Below, piece after piece: positions 13,624-24,328 of a stretch of 64,000 nucleotides of DNA. The notes beneath the pieces are model-generated. The model saw only the letters and a list, made by a program, of their open reading frames with translations. It was not told the DNA's origin and did no database searches. Each line of letters begins with the position of its first letter. The first letter of the stretch is position 1. Made by a program: the position numbers and the translations under genes. Source of the DNA: Astrocystis sublimbata (lineage: Eukaryota; Ascomycota; Sordariomycetes; Xylariales; Xylariaceae); contig JAJNNY010000012.1 in the NCBI GenBank assembly GCA_022453515.1, forward strand, positions 682,001 to 746,000, given 5' to 3'.

Positions 13624-14699
13624 CTACTTCGTTCGAATATTACTCCCGTCCAACTCTTGTGGCTCTTGCCAATTCTCTGCAGGTTGATGGTGCCGGCCAT
13701 CCACGCCGGCGCCGCCATCTGCTTCTGCTATCTCACCGCCACCAATCTCGGCCCGTTGTTTTTCGACGGACGCATCTAGCTCCGGCTTCTGGTAGTCCTC
13801 GATGTTGGTCCCCGCAGTACTGGCGTTGCGCGCTTGAAGGCGACGCCGCCAGGCCAGCCACCCAATCAGACCCAACAGGATGACAGCAAGCGGAACCGCG
13901 ACACCGATTCCGATCTTAGCTCCCTGACTCAATGCGGCAGTAGAAGGGCTTGGAGTGGGCGAGATGGGCGGGGGAATTGATTCGGTGGACGGAGGGATAG
14001 ATTCGGTAGGCGGAGGAGTAGGTGATCCACTGGAAGATGTTGGCGTCGACGTAAGCGACGAGCTAGAAACGGCGGGATCGGCCTGTATGAGAAATGGCTC
14101 GCTCAAAGCGATAACGGATCGCGAATCTGATATCGTCACATTTGACGCCAGGATGGTATATTTGATGTTGCTTGCAGTGGACTGGTCTTTCGGGATGATC
14201 CAGTCGTAAGTCATCGCGGTGTTTCCGCACATATCAAGAACGCCCCAAGATTGGCCCTCCGTCGTTACAACCTGTCCATAAGACAAAACCGTGGTATTCA
14301 CTGGACATGGAATCGTCAGTTCGCGCTGGTCGTATAAGTGCTGTCCATAACCTGGTAAAGCTCACTAATAATAACATCCGCGTCATTAGATGAACCAGAC
14401 GAAAGAGACAACTCTACTTCAACCGCGTGAGCGTCATCAACTTGCGGCACGAGGCCAGCATACCACTTAAGTTTTACCCGTTAGCAGGAAACAACATGAA
14501 GTGAAATTCACAGAAAATCCATGGGCACAGACAATCGTGAGCACGCTGACACCACGCTGATCCCATTGGACAAGTTGCTTACACGGAGGGAAACGGTGTC
14601 GCCAACGCGGTAGACATCTGCGGCTGTCGGAGTGAAGAACTGCATCGAATAATCCTTCCCAGCACATTCTGGTATTCCACCGCCAGCACCGCCACTCAT
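13624..14699 (-). CDS. Kre9/Knh1-like Ig-fold domain, single-pass membrane protein
   Basis: Exons 14583-14699, 14366-14465 and 13624-14300 join in phase to 297 residues; the second junction splits an ATG codon. The N-terminal 135 residues follow the fungal Ser/Thr-rich Kre9/Knh1-type pattern: VYRVGDTVSLRWYAGL, an MTYDWIIP strand and a closing ALSEPFLIQ strand. A Ser/Thr/Pro stalk (about 150-200) precedes one hydrophobic segment (about 203-223, GVAVPLAVILLGLIGWLAW), the basic stop-transfer WRRRLQAR and a 75-residue charged cytoplasmic tail. That layout resembles a cell-wall sensor or adhesin (inference). The visible start has no signal peptide and an in-frame stop lies just upstream, so an upstream exon carrying the leader may be missing. 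A TATA-like element lies at 14811-14818. Confidence 0.78.
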
Positions 14700-14810
14700 T
14701 GTTTAGTATGAATAGAAGATCTACGAGGAAATCAGGCGGTAAAGAAAAGGGTTGCGAGCCTGAGGCGATGATGCGCAGTTTTCGAGGGGGGGTGGCCACG
14801 GCGATAGCGA

Positions 14811-14818
14811 AATATATA
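14811..14818 (-). promoter_or_regulatory. TATA-like element for the Kre9-like gene
   Basis: TATATATT on the minus strand lies about 115 nt before the ATG at 14699. Confidence 0.4.
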
Positions 14819-14825
14819 CCACTGT

Positions 14826-15394
14826 GAGAGCCATCTGATCCTCCATAAGCCTAATCCTCCACTCTTGATGGCACATTGGCATGTGAGTGGAGGCAACACG
14901 ATTCGCAGCTGTCAAGTTCGTCAAAACCAGGCGACGCCTAATGTGGCTTCAATTATTTGATTCGAATGTCTCTGCAACAAACTGGCCCCCTGGATCTGAC
15001 AAATTCTAGACCCAGTAGCTGGCACATAGTTGACGCCCAGTTGAAGAGAGTATCGAATCTGTGTGCTGCAAATCAGCTGAATTACAATGTTACATCGCGA
15101 ATTTTAAATCCTCGGTAGGCGCTTTACTGCCTGCTGTTCTAGGTTGGGCTCCGAGTTGTCAGTCATAATGCCTAGTTAATACTCCCTAATCATGGCCGCG
15201 TTGTTTTCTCTCATCCGCTTCAGCCTCACTCAATCGTCCCTCACTAAGAACGAAGGCATTCAAAGGCTTTAGGACTTTGGAACCGCAGCATTTTCGTATT
15301 AAGGAACTAAAATAATATGTCTACAGTATTGAGAAATTACGGATTTTGAGAAGACCAAGCTGAAGCTTCATTCAGAGGAAGTCCTGGAATTATT
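14826..15394. other. Intergenic, no gene seen
   Basis: This moderately AT-rich spacer lies between the Kre9-like gene and the small orphan. No frame with coding character was found. Confidence 0.5.
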
Positions 15395-15727
15395 CTACTC
15401 CTCGGGGCGTGCGGGCAAGACATCAGGATGAACATCCCACACATCAACGCCATCGAGGTCGATGTCAAGCTTATCGGCCTGCTCCTTGACTCTTACCATG
15501 CAAGCCAGCGCATTGAATTCTTCCAGGAATTCAAGATAGTAGTAGTTCACCGCGCAGATGAAGAGATATCTGCGTATGATTTTGTCTACCCCGCCTTTCG
15601 CCTTGCAACGGCATGTTTCGTCATTGTGATCAATAGTCTTATGTAGCGGCCAATGGGTAGATGGGTCAACTGCGATTCTACAGTTCCAGGGCAGGATCGC
15701 AACCTGTGTGGCAGGCAAAGAAGACAT
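15395..15727 (-). CDS. Small orphan protein, 110 residues
   Basis: The function is not recognised. The frame opens upstream to 15817, but the ATG at 15727 has a better context (CCATGTC) and begins a compositionally normal protein. It has a Cys pair (CRCKAKGG), an aromatic-rich helix (YLFICAVNYYYLEFLEEF) and an acidic C-terminus ending PARPEE. A TATA-like element about 165 nt upstream supports transcription. There is no signal peptide. It may be a lineage-restricted gene; no family assignment is offered. Confidence 0.5.
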   Translation of the reverse strand: MSSLPATQVAILPWNCRIAVDPSTHWPLHKTIDHNDETCRCKAKGGVDKIIRRYLFICAVNYYYLEFLEEFNALACMVRVKEQADKLDIDLDGVDVWDVHPDVLPARPEE

Positions 15728-15888
15728 GGTAAGTGGATGTGTGGCTGGATTTGCCGTTTTGCTCGTTTTTGTTAAAAAAATAGTCGGCTGTTGGTATGCG
15801 TACTTTGTTGAGATCAAGTCGTGAACAGAAGGTGTACTTCCTTTCCTCCAGAAAGGAAGGGCATAATAGGCCGAGGGTCTTGATGCAT

Positions 15889-15898
15889 TTTATATATG
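15889..15898 (-). promoter_or_regulatory. TATA-like element for the 110-residue orphan
   Basis: CATATATAAA on the minus strand lies about 165 nt upstream of the chosen ATG at 15727. Confidence 0.35.
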
Positions 15899-16423
15899 CG
15901 GTCCCAAGACGGATCTTTCAGACACTATGGTTACTCATATTGGTTCTCCGCAAGTCGAACTTCTAAGTCCAGTCGAGTTGTTTCGTGAACAATGTCTTGG
16001 TTTCTATTGTGCGACTGAGCCTTGAACTAAGAAATCCTTTGTTGAAGTACGCTTTTGTTAAGAAACTTCGTTAGGGAAAGATGGTGTGCCTACTGTCTTA
16101 GAGGAAGTTTACAGGGAACCCACTACCTATGTGGATGTGAAGGGCAATCTGGCAGTGTCTGTCGTCTGTGTTACCTTACTCGATCGAGTTTGATCACATC
16201 GTAGTCTATCGGGAGCCAAATGAACGTATAAGCTACTGTCACCAACGGCTGATCACAGAGGCAATTAATGACACCCATGCAAATTACACTTGTCATGACT
16301 TCCTAGGTACTATGCCAAAAGCTTGCTTGTCCCAGTGGCCCTCGTTCTTTTCAAGTGTGGTGTCTTACTGTTTACAATGCCTGATTGAATGCCATCCTGT
16401 TGCCAGCTACTTGTATAATCTGT
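15899..16423. other. Intergenic, 3' flank of het-C
   Basis: No coding frame with recognisable features was found. The minus-strand HET-C stop lies at its right edge. Confidence 0.5.
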
Positions 16424-19054
16424 TTAGTATGGATATGGGGGGTTTCCCTGCCCCCCTGCCCATTGTGGCTGTCCATATGGAGGATAACCCCCTTGCTGCG
16501 GCGGGGGTGGTCCACCCTGACCGGGATAACCACCATGTGCTGCTTGACCCGGGTAACCGCCGTACCCTTGACCCGGAGGGGGGCCACCGTATCCATGGCT
16601 TGGAGGGCCACCGTACCCTTGACCTGGAGGAGGACCGCCATACCCGTGGCTCGGAGGAGGACCACCGTATCCGTGACTCGGAGGGCCTCCATATCCCTCA
16701 TGTGGACGACCGCCATATCCTTCATTCTGATTTGTAGGGGCAGGATCCGAGGCAGAGTAGTAACTTGCCGCTTCACCTCCTGAAGGGATAGGGTTCTGGT
16801 GTCTGCCGGATTGAGAATGAGACGACGATGGGCGACCGTACCCCGAGGATGCTGGCGGACCGCTGGGTTTAGCGCCCATTGCATCCAAGTCTCTAGTTGC
16901 GCATTGATCCCATAGTGATCCCTTTGGTCGTCCGTGGCCAAGCTGTTCCATTCCACCATCGAAAATGCCGCCGCCGTGCGAATGGCCCCTACTGGCACCA
17001 TCCTTGTGTTGAACGTGGTTCTTTCCGGCGCGTACTGACTCCGATCCTAGAAGGCGATCAAGGTCATGTCGACGAGGGTAGTCATGTGCCCACTGCCGAA
17101 CAGTGCTGTACATCTCTTTCTGGATTTCAATACGGTCATTCCGAATAGCTGGGTGGTGAAAAGCCCTAGTGACATCATTGACAACTTCGTCAACGGGTAC
17201 CCCTGGGTTCTCCCAAGCGTATAAAATGCGTCTGTAAATCCGTTAGCATTAGGGGCTATGTCGGTGTTTGGGAAGGACTAACGGAACAGCATATTGGAGA
17301 ACAGTTGCGGCAACCCGGCCAGCGCATGCGTTGAGAATGTTCGTAAAGTGGTCCTTGGAAAGCATGGAGTGCGTGGGGTCTGTGCAATGAGGGTTCGTCC
17401 ACGGTTCTAGTTGTGAATGCGCGCTGGCGGTGATGACACCCGAGGAGCCATCCTTGAGCGCTTTTGTAACCGCGTTTATGATGGGACGAAGGAAGGGTGC
17501 CAACAGGCCGAGAACAAATGCGGTCAACGTCTCACTGATCTTTTCCAGTAGACTCTCAAGTCCAGGAATTTTCGCAATTCCTCTGTTGATTGATTTGACA
17601 ATCTTGTCGCGGAATGCCAAAATGGGGTAGATCTGCTTGGAGACCTTGACTGGGTCGAAGTTCTCACTCATACCCGGCACAACGTTGGCGTTCGATCTAG
17701 TAGTAGAATATCCGCTGCTTTGTTGATTGCTTCGCTCCTGCTCCTGCGCCATACGCTTCAAGTCCCGTGCCTCAGACGCCATGCCACCTCCTATTCCGGG
17801 CAGCGAACTGACGAGCGAGATAAAGTCGGTGCCTCCGCTGCTGCTTCCACCGAAAAGGCTGCTACCGAGCCCTCGGCTTGCGCCACCGCCGCCGCCACCA
17901 CCGGAGCCACTGCTATTGTCTGCGTTCTTTAGGGCAATGTCCAACTGGTCGACCTCGGACTGTGTGAAATGATCGTTGGCTTCGCCTAAGACGGAATGCA
18001 GAAAATCTACGCCGCCGAAAGTTCCTGTCACAAGAGGAAACACGCGGCGGCCATGAAGGTTGATTTCACTACTGGTACCGCAGTGGGCGAAAACGTTGTG
18101 ATGTCCTAGTTCGCGCAGTGCTAATTCACAGTAGTTGCTGTGGGCGCTGAAATCCTCCATGCAATGAAGCGCCTGCCCGAGACAACGCAGTGCTTCGCAC
18201 AGATCTTCTTCTTTCCCTTTGCCATTGGAGCCACTATAACAGCGAGGTCAGTGGTTTGCACTTGTAGCTTGCCAACATTACGAGAGAGGAAGGGGGAAGC
18301 AGCCTATTTAGGCAACTTTTGCTTAAAAAGGGCATGCCTGAGATAACGAAATAGTCCAGCGATTTACCTCGTGTACATCCTGCCGTAGTGAATGCTGCGG
18401 CCAATACTGAATCTCAGGTAGCCTACGCTCGTCGCCCAGTCACCTCGCTCATTTGCAATGTAGTTCTTCATGCCCGTGTGCGGATCAATCTCTGTCTCGA
18501 CCGGCATGACAGGCCCCCGGAGACGAGAATCAAACTCTCTGGCATCTTTGCCGTCTGCATCACCAAGTGGGTTGTCTATGTGTTCTTCTGGCCGGTAGAC
18601 TCCAAGCCGTTCAGCGGTGACTTCGAACTCCTCTGTCGCATAACCGTTTGCCAGGAAAGAGAGGACCCAAACAAGAATGCGAATGGTCTCGGCATTGACG
18701 CCCTTCAAACTCCCCACGTCAACAGCCTGCGAGTAGTCTCGCAGCCAGTTGCCAAAATAGGTGCGCTGGACAAGCAGAGTTGTCCATTTCTTGCCATGCA
18801 AAAAAGCGATGGTCCTGCACAGAGAGTGGTCAGACAGTGAGTGTATGACGGATGGGTGCAGCAGACCCGAGACTCGACCAGGCCACTCACTTCAACATAT
18901 CCTCGATATCTCCATGACGCCAGTTGTGGCCTTCGACCTGAGCTATAGAGGGGATGTTACCGGCGCCAAAGGCTGCAGCCTGGGTGGGCATCAGCACAAG
19001 GACCAGGCCTATGACGAGCAGCGTGCTGCCGAAGCCGAGCCTAGGAAGACCCAT
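16424..19054 (-). CDS. het-C: Heterokaryon incompatibility protein HET-C
   Basis: HET-C is a secretory-pathway protein whose allelic differences trigger vegetative incompatibility and hyphal cell death in Neurospora, through pin-c. Exons 18891-19054, 18368-18814, 17283-18233 and 16424-17231 join in phase to 789 residues. A signal peptide (about 1-28) ends before FGAGNIPSIAQVEG, the conserved HET-C start. Further signatures are TYFGNWLRDYSQAVDVG, the phospholipase C/P1-nuclease-like MEDFSAHSNYCELAL, and GTFGGVDFLHS. A glycine/serine linker with a G7 run follows. The last about 130 residues are a Gly/Tyr/Pro repeat of GYGGPP units, the glycine-rich tail typical of HET-C. No HET-domain or NLR partner lies in the window. 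Confidence 0.95.
16450..16735 (-). repeat. GYGGPP-coding tandem repeat in het-C
   Basis: Degenerate 18-45 nt units encode Gly-Tyr-Gly-Gly-Pro-Pro with Ser-His or Gly-Gln spacers. Such tracts are prone to length variation. Confidence 0.75.
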
Positions 19055-19069
19055 AGTGTTGAGTTGCGT

Positions 19070-19090
19070 GTGGTGGTGGTGGTGGTGGTG
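19070..19090. repeat. (TGG)n microsatellite in the het-C leader
   Basis: Seven TGG triplets lie about 15 nt upstream of the het-C ATG, read as CCA on the transcript strand. Confidence 0.8.
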
Positions 19091-20950
19091 ATGATAATGG
19101 ATGTGGCCACGCTTGACTCTTGTGGTTGAGCAACCTTGCACTCCGAAGGTTGTGAAGGCGTCCGCAGTCAACGGGCATATGACGTGAGCGGGTTGAGCTG
19201 GGCAGGATTGTGGTAGCACACAAAGATAAGAAGAGCCTCCCGAGTCGTGATGCGATGGATGGCGGGCTCGGCGGGGTAGGTAGCTCAGCTAGAAGCCTAC
19301 GAGTAGAACAGACGGGTTTTCTCCTGTTTGATTGGAGGGGAGCGGGAGAATGGAGGTGGGGTTGACAGGCGAACAGGTTTAACGACTATTCTGCATCTAT
19401 TCTAGTCTACAAATAGGGTAGGACGGCCGTGTGGCGCAACGAGAGGATTGCCGTCTCAACCGAAGGGCACCGATAAATACTTAAGTAAGCGAATGAGTGA
19501 AATTCAAAGATCAAAGAAGGTCGGTATCAGGTATGTATGAATGATGCAGCATTCCCACAAATGTATATGAAAGATGATGACAACGCATGGCATCTCATCA
19601 CAGCTAAATGTATCAGTTGCAATTCGTTCAATCTACCTGCCTACATGTAGGTATGTAGGTAGTTTCACACGCAACAATAAATGCTGCAGTATGGACCCGG
19701 GCTGTTCCTAATGTAGGTAGGCACCTATATAAGTTCTAGAGGGGGTATCCATATATGAAGCCTCATCCCTTCAAGGTTCCTTCCCTTCGCCACAAAACCG
19801 TAGCTGAATTACGTGTAGGTAGGTACTGGTGTTATTCGTACGCAATGATACATGATGGATGTACATAGGTAAAAGTACCGTGCCTGTCGTGCCTGCATGT
19901 ACCTTATTTCGGTAACTCTAGTGCGTTGATTCGAGCCTGTCGCCTGTCTGCCTATCTGCCTATCTCTGTGACTGAAATTGGACAATGACATCATTGGGGC
20001 CATTTCCTTTGGTTTGCCAGCCTGCCAGCTCGCCAGCTTCGATGTGGTACGTACCATCAGCCCTATAATACCGTTTCGTCGGTACCTAAGGCTAGGTAAG
20101 TAGGTACCTAGGTAGGTATGCGGCACAAGCCATGGAAACCACAATCAATAAGTTCACTTGTCAGGACTATGTAAATATCGCGCATTTGCGCATGCACCCC
20201 CATGGATTGCAGAGATTAGCTCGCATTTATAGGCCTTGCGCCTACGCGACACTATTGCCTGTTTCTGACCAGAGCCCCGGAGATACACAAACACAGACTC
20301 GATCGAGGCCCACTGCACCACTCACTCACTCACTTACATGTACTCACTTACTCAGCACCGCTCTTGCTAGCCCGGCACATCACAAGCTGACCAAAGAATG
20401 TCGGACGGCATACACATATTATTAAAGCTGACCCCTGCATCGAGCGAATGCAATGTAAGATAAACGGCGATGACCGAGTACTGACTGGATACCTTGTAAG
20501 AATTATATGCAGCGGGGATGCCGGAGGGACGTCATCGTGGACTTGGATGTTGGTCGACAAACTCGACACCTGGAAGAACTTTGCGGAACTGACATGGCTC
20601 CATGTAGTCGTGAGGCATTGGTACTTTGGACATTCCCGCCATGAGACCCAACTCACCTAACCCGGTTTTGAACCATAGTTCGTGCGAGCCTCATGCCAAG
20701 CCCCCGAGCTCCTGAGGGCAGGCGAAAAACGAATGAGAACATGTCGAACGGAATCCATCGTCGTAGCGAAACGCGCGCCAGAAATGGGCATGCTCATCTG
20801 TTGTTAGCTCCTCTGCCCTCAATTTAGCCCTGCGATGTCACAGGAACACTCTTGATGTGTTTTTCGGCTTTCAGCTGAAAAGGCTAAAGGGGAACGGAGC
20901 TATTGTTATGAGACAAAGCTCATTGTTCGCAAATTCAGGGGGATTCTGGG
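19091..20950. other. Intergenic: het-C promoter and repeat-word-rich spacer
   Basis: No gene is supported. It contains multiple TAGGTA/ACCTA words (19640-19725, 19815-19830) and a dense cluster at about 20080-20120. Confidence 0.55.
20080..20120. repeat. TAGGTA / TACCTA word cluster
   Basis: Overlapping GGTACCTA, AGGTAAGTAGGTA and CCTAGGTAGGTA words form a small palindrome-rich patch. The same words recur in many spacers of this window. Confidence 0.6.
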
Positions 20951-20956
20951 TGACCC

Positions 20957-20962
20957 TATAAG
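20957..20962 (+). promoter_or_regulatory. TATA-like element for the 242-residue orphan
   Basis: TATAAG lies 147 nt before the ATG at 21104. Confidence 0.4.
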
Positions 20963-21103
20963 AAGTTCTGCATTTTCTTTCGACCTCCGTGATGCCTTCC
21001 AACTAAAGCTCAAACCAAACTCAACTACCATCAACCGAACGGATCGCTACAAAGTAAATAGCCCTAATCACGAAAAAGTTTCCCAAATTTTGACGAAGAA
21101 AAA

Positions 21104-21832
21104 ATGACTGACCAACAGGCAGGACGTCGCCGAACTGTGGAAAACTATGGTTTACAGCGCTTCGACATGCCCATTGAGCGAAATGGATCCACGTGGGACA
21201 GTCTTAAATACATATATCCCTATGCCAACCCCGCAAAGACCATTGATCCCGCTTGGAAAGGGTTCAGTGTTGAGCACGAGAGAATCCCAATCAGCAGCTA
21301 CGGTGCTGTATCCACCTCATTAAAAGTATATGTTGTGCATGCTGTCTCCTTGACCCTATCAGAGGACGAGGGCGCGGACAGACTTACACCAATGAGGCTC
21401 CGGGAAATCATTATTGATAATTATCTCGCAGCAGGTGGTGATATGCGAACCTGGAGGTTTTGCGGTGTCAGTAACATCGTTAACACAGTTACGCGTGCGC
21501 AGGCCAAGCAGCTATTTACACAACTTGGGCTGGATTTCAATAAGCCTAGCACCGCGCAGGTCTGGCACGGAACCAAAGCCTTTCCCTCAGCAATACTTGG
21601 CAACCCTTTCACAAGGTGCGTTCTCAGTCTCATACGCAATCACAAGTGGACTACCGGCCAAGCGAAGATCAAGAGAATCGTCTTCATTTCGGGCGGGTTG
21701 CAGCCGGTTGACTATGTTTTTGACGTAGAGGCTGATAAGATGATTCCTGAGGATGACTCTAATGATAACCCCAAGCTGAATCTTGTGATAGAGCTTTTCC
21801 GGCCGGGTGACATCGGGTACCCGACTGACTGA
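21104..21832 (+). CDS. Orphan protein, 242 residues
   Basis: I do not recognise a family. It is a single exon with a clear ATG in an A-rich leader (GAAAAAATGACT) and a TATA-like box upstream. The protein has no signal peptide and no membrane segment. It reads as one compact globular domain with mixed alpha/beta character: strands such as TSLKVYVVHAVSLTL and KIKRIVFISGGL, a helix TRAQAKQLFTQLGL, and a closing strand LNLVIELFRPGD. The acidic segment near residues 215-225 may be a loop. It is isolated by more than 2 kb of empty DNA on each side, as expected of an accessory gene. Confidence 0.65.
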   Translation: MTDQQAGRRRTVENYGLQRFDMPIERNGSTWDSLKYIYPYANPAKTIDPAWKGFSVEHERIPISSYGAVSTSLKVYVVHAVSLTLSEDEGADRLTPMRLREIIIDNYLAAGGDMRTWRFCGVSNIVNTVTRAQAKQLFTQLGLDFNKPSTAQVWHGTKAFPSAILGNPFTRCVLSLIRNHKWTTGQAKIKRIVFISGGLQPVDYVFDVEADKMIPEDDSNDNPKLNLVIELFRPGDIGYPTD

Positions 21833-24163
21833 ACTTGTTAAATTTCAAGAACGAGAGGTCATCAGCCAGGTGAGCGATAGTGTAGCAACAATGGCCCCTG
21901 TGAAAAGATAGGTAGAGTAATCCAAAATATACAACTGCACTCATACATGAGTTCTTTCCAATAATATTGACATGTATTCTAATGAAACCTGTAACGTGCT
22001 CGCTCACCCTCTAATTATAAACATCGTGCCATTTCACATAGTTGTGTTACTTGCAAAGACCAGATGATCTCAACCCTTGGCATTTAGTGAGATGCGCATG
22101 AAACGTACTGGTATCCCTTTTCACGAACCTCATGCTCACTCGTTGGCTCATTTTGAGGGATACGAAACAATATGCTCAGAAGAAAAGGGCTCACCGAAGC
22201 TCATTCACCAATAGCCGTCCAGCACAACAGCCTGACGGGCCGAATTAACTGCCTCGAAGAGCACAGCCAGGCACCCCAGCAAGTCCTGTAGAGTAATGTG
22301 CAACTAAAGGAAAGGTGACCTCTCTCTCATGTGATTATACGGCGCTGGACGCTGTCACTAAAAAAGCCTTGGGTGGGGGCCATCATCTTCCTCATCCCGC
22401 CAGCTTCGCACGTCCTTCCTTCCATTCGTTGCGGACCTGTAAACACGCCTTTCCGAGTTTGGCAAGAAGAAACTGTAAGCGATGGTGCCAATGGCTCGAA
22501 GCCGAGAACTTAACTGTCTGAGCCGCAATCCAAAGCTGCGGCTGCCACGTGTGTAGGAGCCGCCGAGGCGAGGCGGTCCCGATACCCATGCACACGGCAA
22601 CGCCAAGTTGTTGTCAGAGGTCCGCGAGACCGAAATGCTGATTCTCACACCGACGTTCTCAGGCGCCGACCGTCGGACACCAGGAGCGGGTTTACTGGAG
22701 ACCAGGCTTCTCCGTACCACGTTATTCTAGAAAAGATACCGCTACAAAGGCACGGTACGATGGGGGTTTCGTGTGTCGTGGGACTGGTCATCGGCCCCCT
22801 TGCACAGGCAGATTCGGTAAGTACGGCAGGGGTACTTACCTCTTGGCGGATGTCCTGGACCTTTGCCTTCCAGTCAGCCTGTTCATATAAGATCTATCAG
22901 ATATGTAAGAACCATGGGTCTGATGACGGATTTCCATATATACCCGGATACGGTCATGCTGGGCATGGGCATGGGCTACACGTTAGCAAGGTGACATTGG
23001 CGTGGGGGGGTTCCATGACTGAATGTTCAGGTATCTTCCGGCTATCTTGCTTGGAGTGGGAATAATTACTCTGGAGGTAGCAATAGGGTTGAATGAGCGG
23101 GATGGGGCTAATGAGCCGTCAGCGCAACTGATCGCAGTGCCTTCGAGATCGAGCTAGCCTTTCGCCTTATGTTGCCAATTTTAGCCAGGTTGGTCTCAGT
23201 CACCTTCCTCGCCCCGGTAGTGGAACGCGGCTGGAATACCCTCTGGGGAAATGCGCCCACCCGGTCTTTGTTGCACGGTTTCAAGACAATGTCACACTAG
23301 AAAAGATAACGTTCGAATTGTGTGCTGCTACATTGTAGCGAAATCACCTTTGTCTGAGATGTTGGAGCTACAAGGGTCAGGCAGTTTTGATTCACTCGGC
23401 CGCTAGCTTTTGGTAATCGTGAGCAGCATGTGCATGGGGGGTGAATGCCTAATAATCTCATTGTCTCGAAAGCTGTGTAAGTCTACACAAGGACAGAAAA
23501 GGCTTCGTATGTATAACAAATGACAATCGCAAATGGAAGTTCATTGGCGCCCCGAGGGACTTCAGTAGTGAAGGATCCCACTGTATGCAGTGCGTATTCA
23601 TCCTCAGGGTGGCAAGACACCGAACAGAGTGTAATCATGACCGCTTCGTTTGGTTCGGGTCAGGACTCGAAGCTCCAAGAAGTTGTTTGAATAATTCTTT
23701 TTGTTCGAAAAGACGAAAAGCTTACAAACGGTTATGCATAATCTCAGACTTACATCCTAAAAGATTATACTTCGGACAATGAGTCAAACGGTTCGTGAGA
23801 ACCGGCGGAGATCTCCTAGAAGTATGTAGACAGATATCTAATTTGGACTTTGTGCTAGACCCGTCAGCAACTCCCTGTACTTGCTTACCTATATGCTCAT
23901 AATTACGAGATCAGCCTCGAGCTGACAGATGCACAACACTGGCACAGCTAAAATGCCCCCGTGACAGATGGTACATTCGTACAACGAGTGACTTTATTTA
24001 TTGAGAAGTGAATAGTCTCTAGTTGATTGTTTGTCTGTCAGGGATGGGTCTCGGCAGTGTACCTTGGACAAGTAGGTTTCCAAAAGTGAATACTCGGGTT
24101 TGTACCTGGAACGAGGGTCCCGACATTGGATGACCTTGACGGGCGAAGCTGTATCCCCACGAG
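21833..24163. other. Intergenic, no gene seen
   Basis: This is a 2.3 kb spacer. The word CTAGAAAAGATA occurs twice (near 22727 and 23298) in similar context. A GC-richer patch lies at 22380-22720. Short frames lack recognisable domains. Confidence 0.55.
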
Positions 24164-24172
24164 CATATAAGG
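24164..24172 (+). promoter_or_regulatory. TATA box for the D-amino-acid oxidase gene
   Basis: CATATAAGG lies about 160 nt upstream of the ATG at 24329. Confidence 0.5.
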
Positions 24173-24328
24173 AAGCGTGCGTCCCGCTCCTCAAGCTTAC
24201 TTCCTCTTCGTCTTCACGCTACAATATTCTGTTCAACAGTGCTGTTTTCTAAAACCACAAGAGACTCATCAAATAGTTTGTTCCTACACATACCTCTCTA
24301 GAACTTCGACCTATAACGACCAGCCAGG

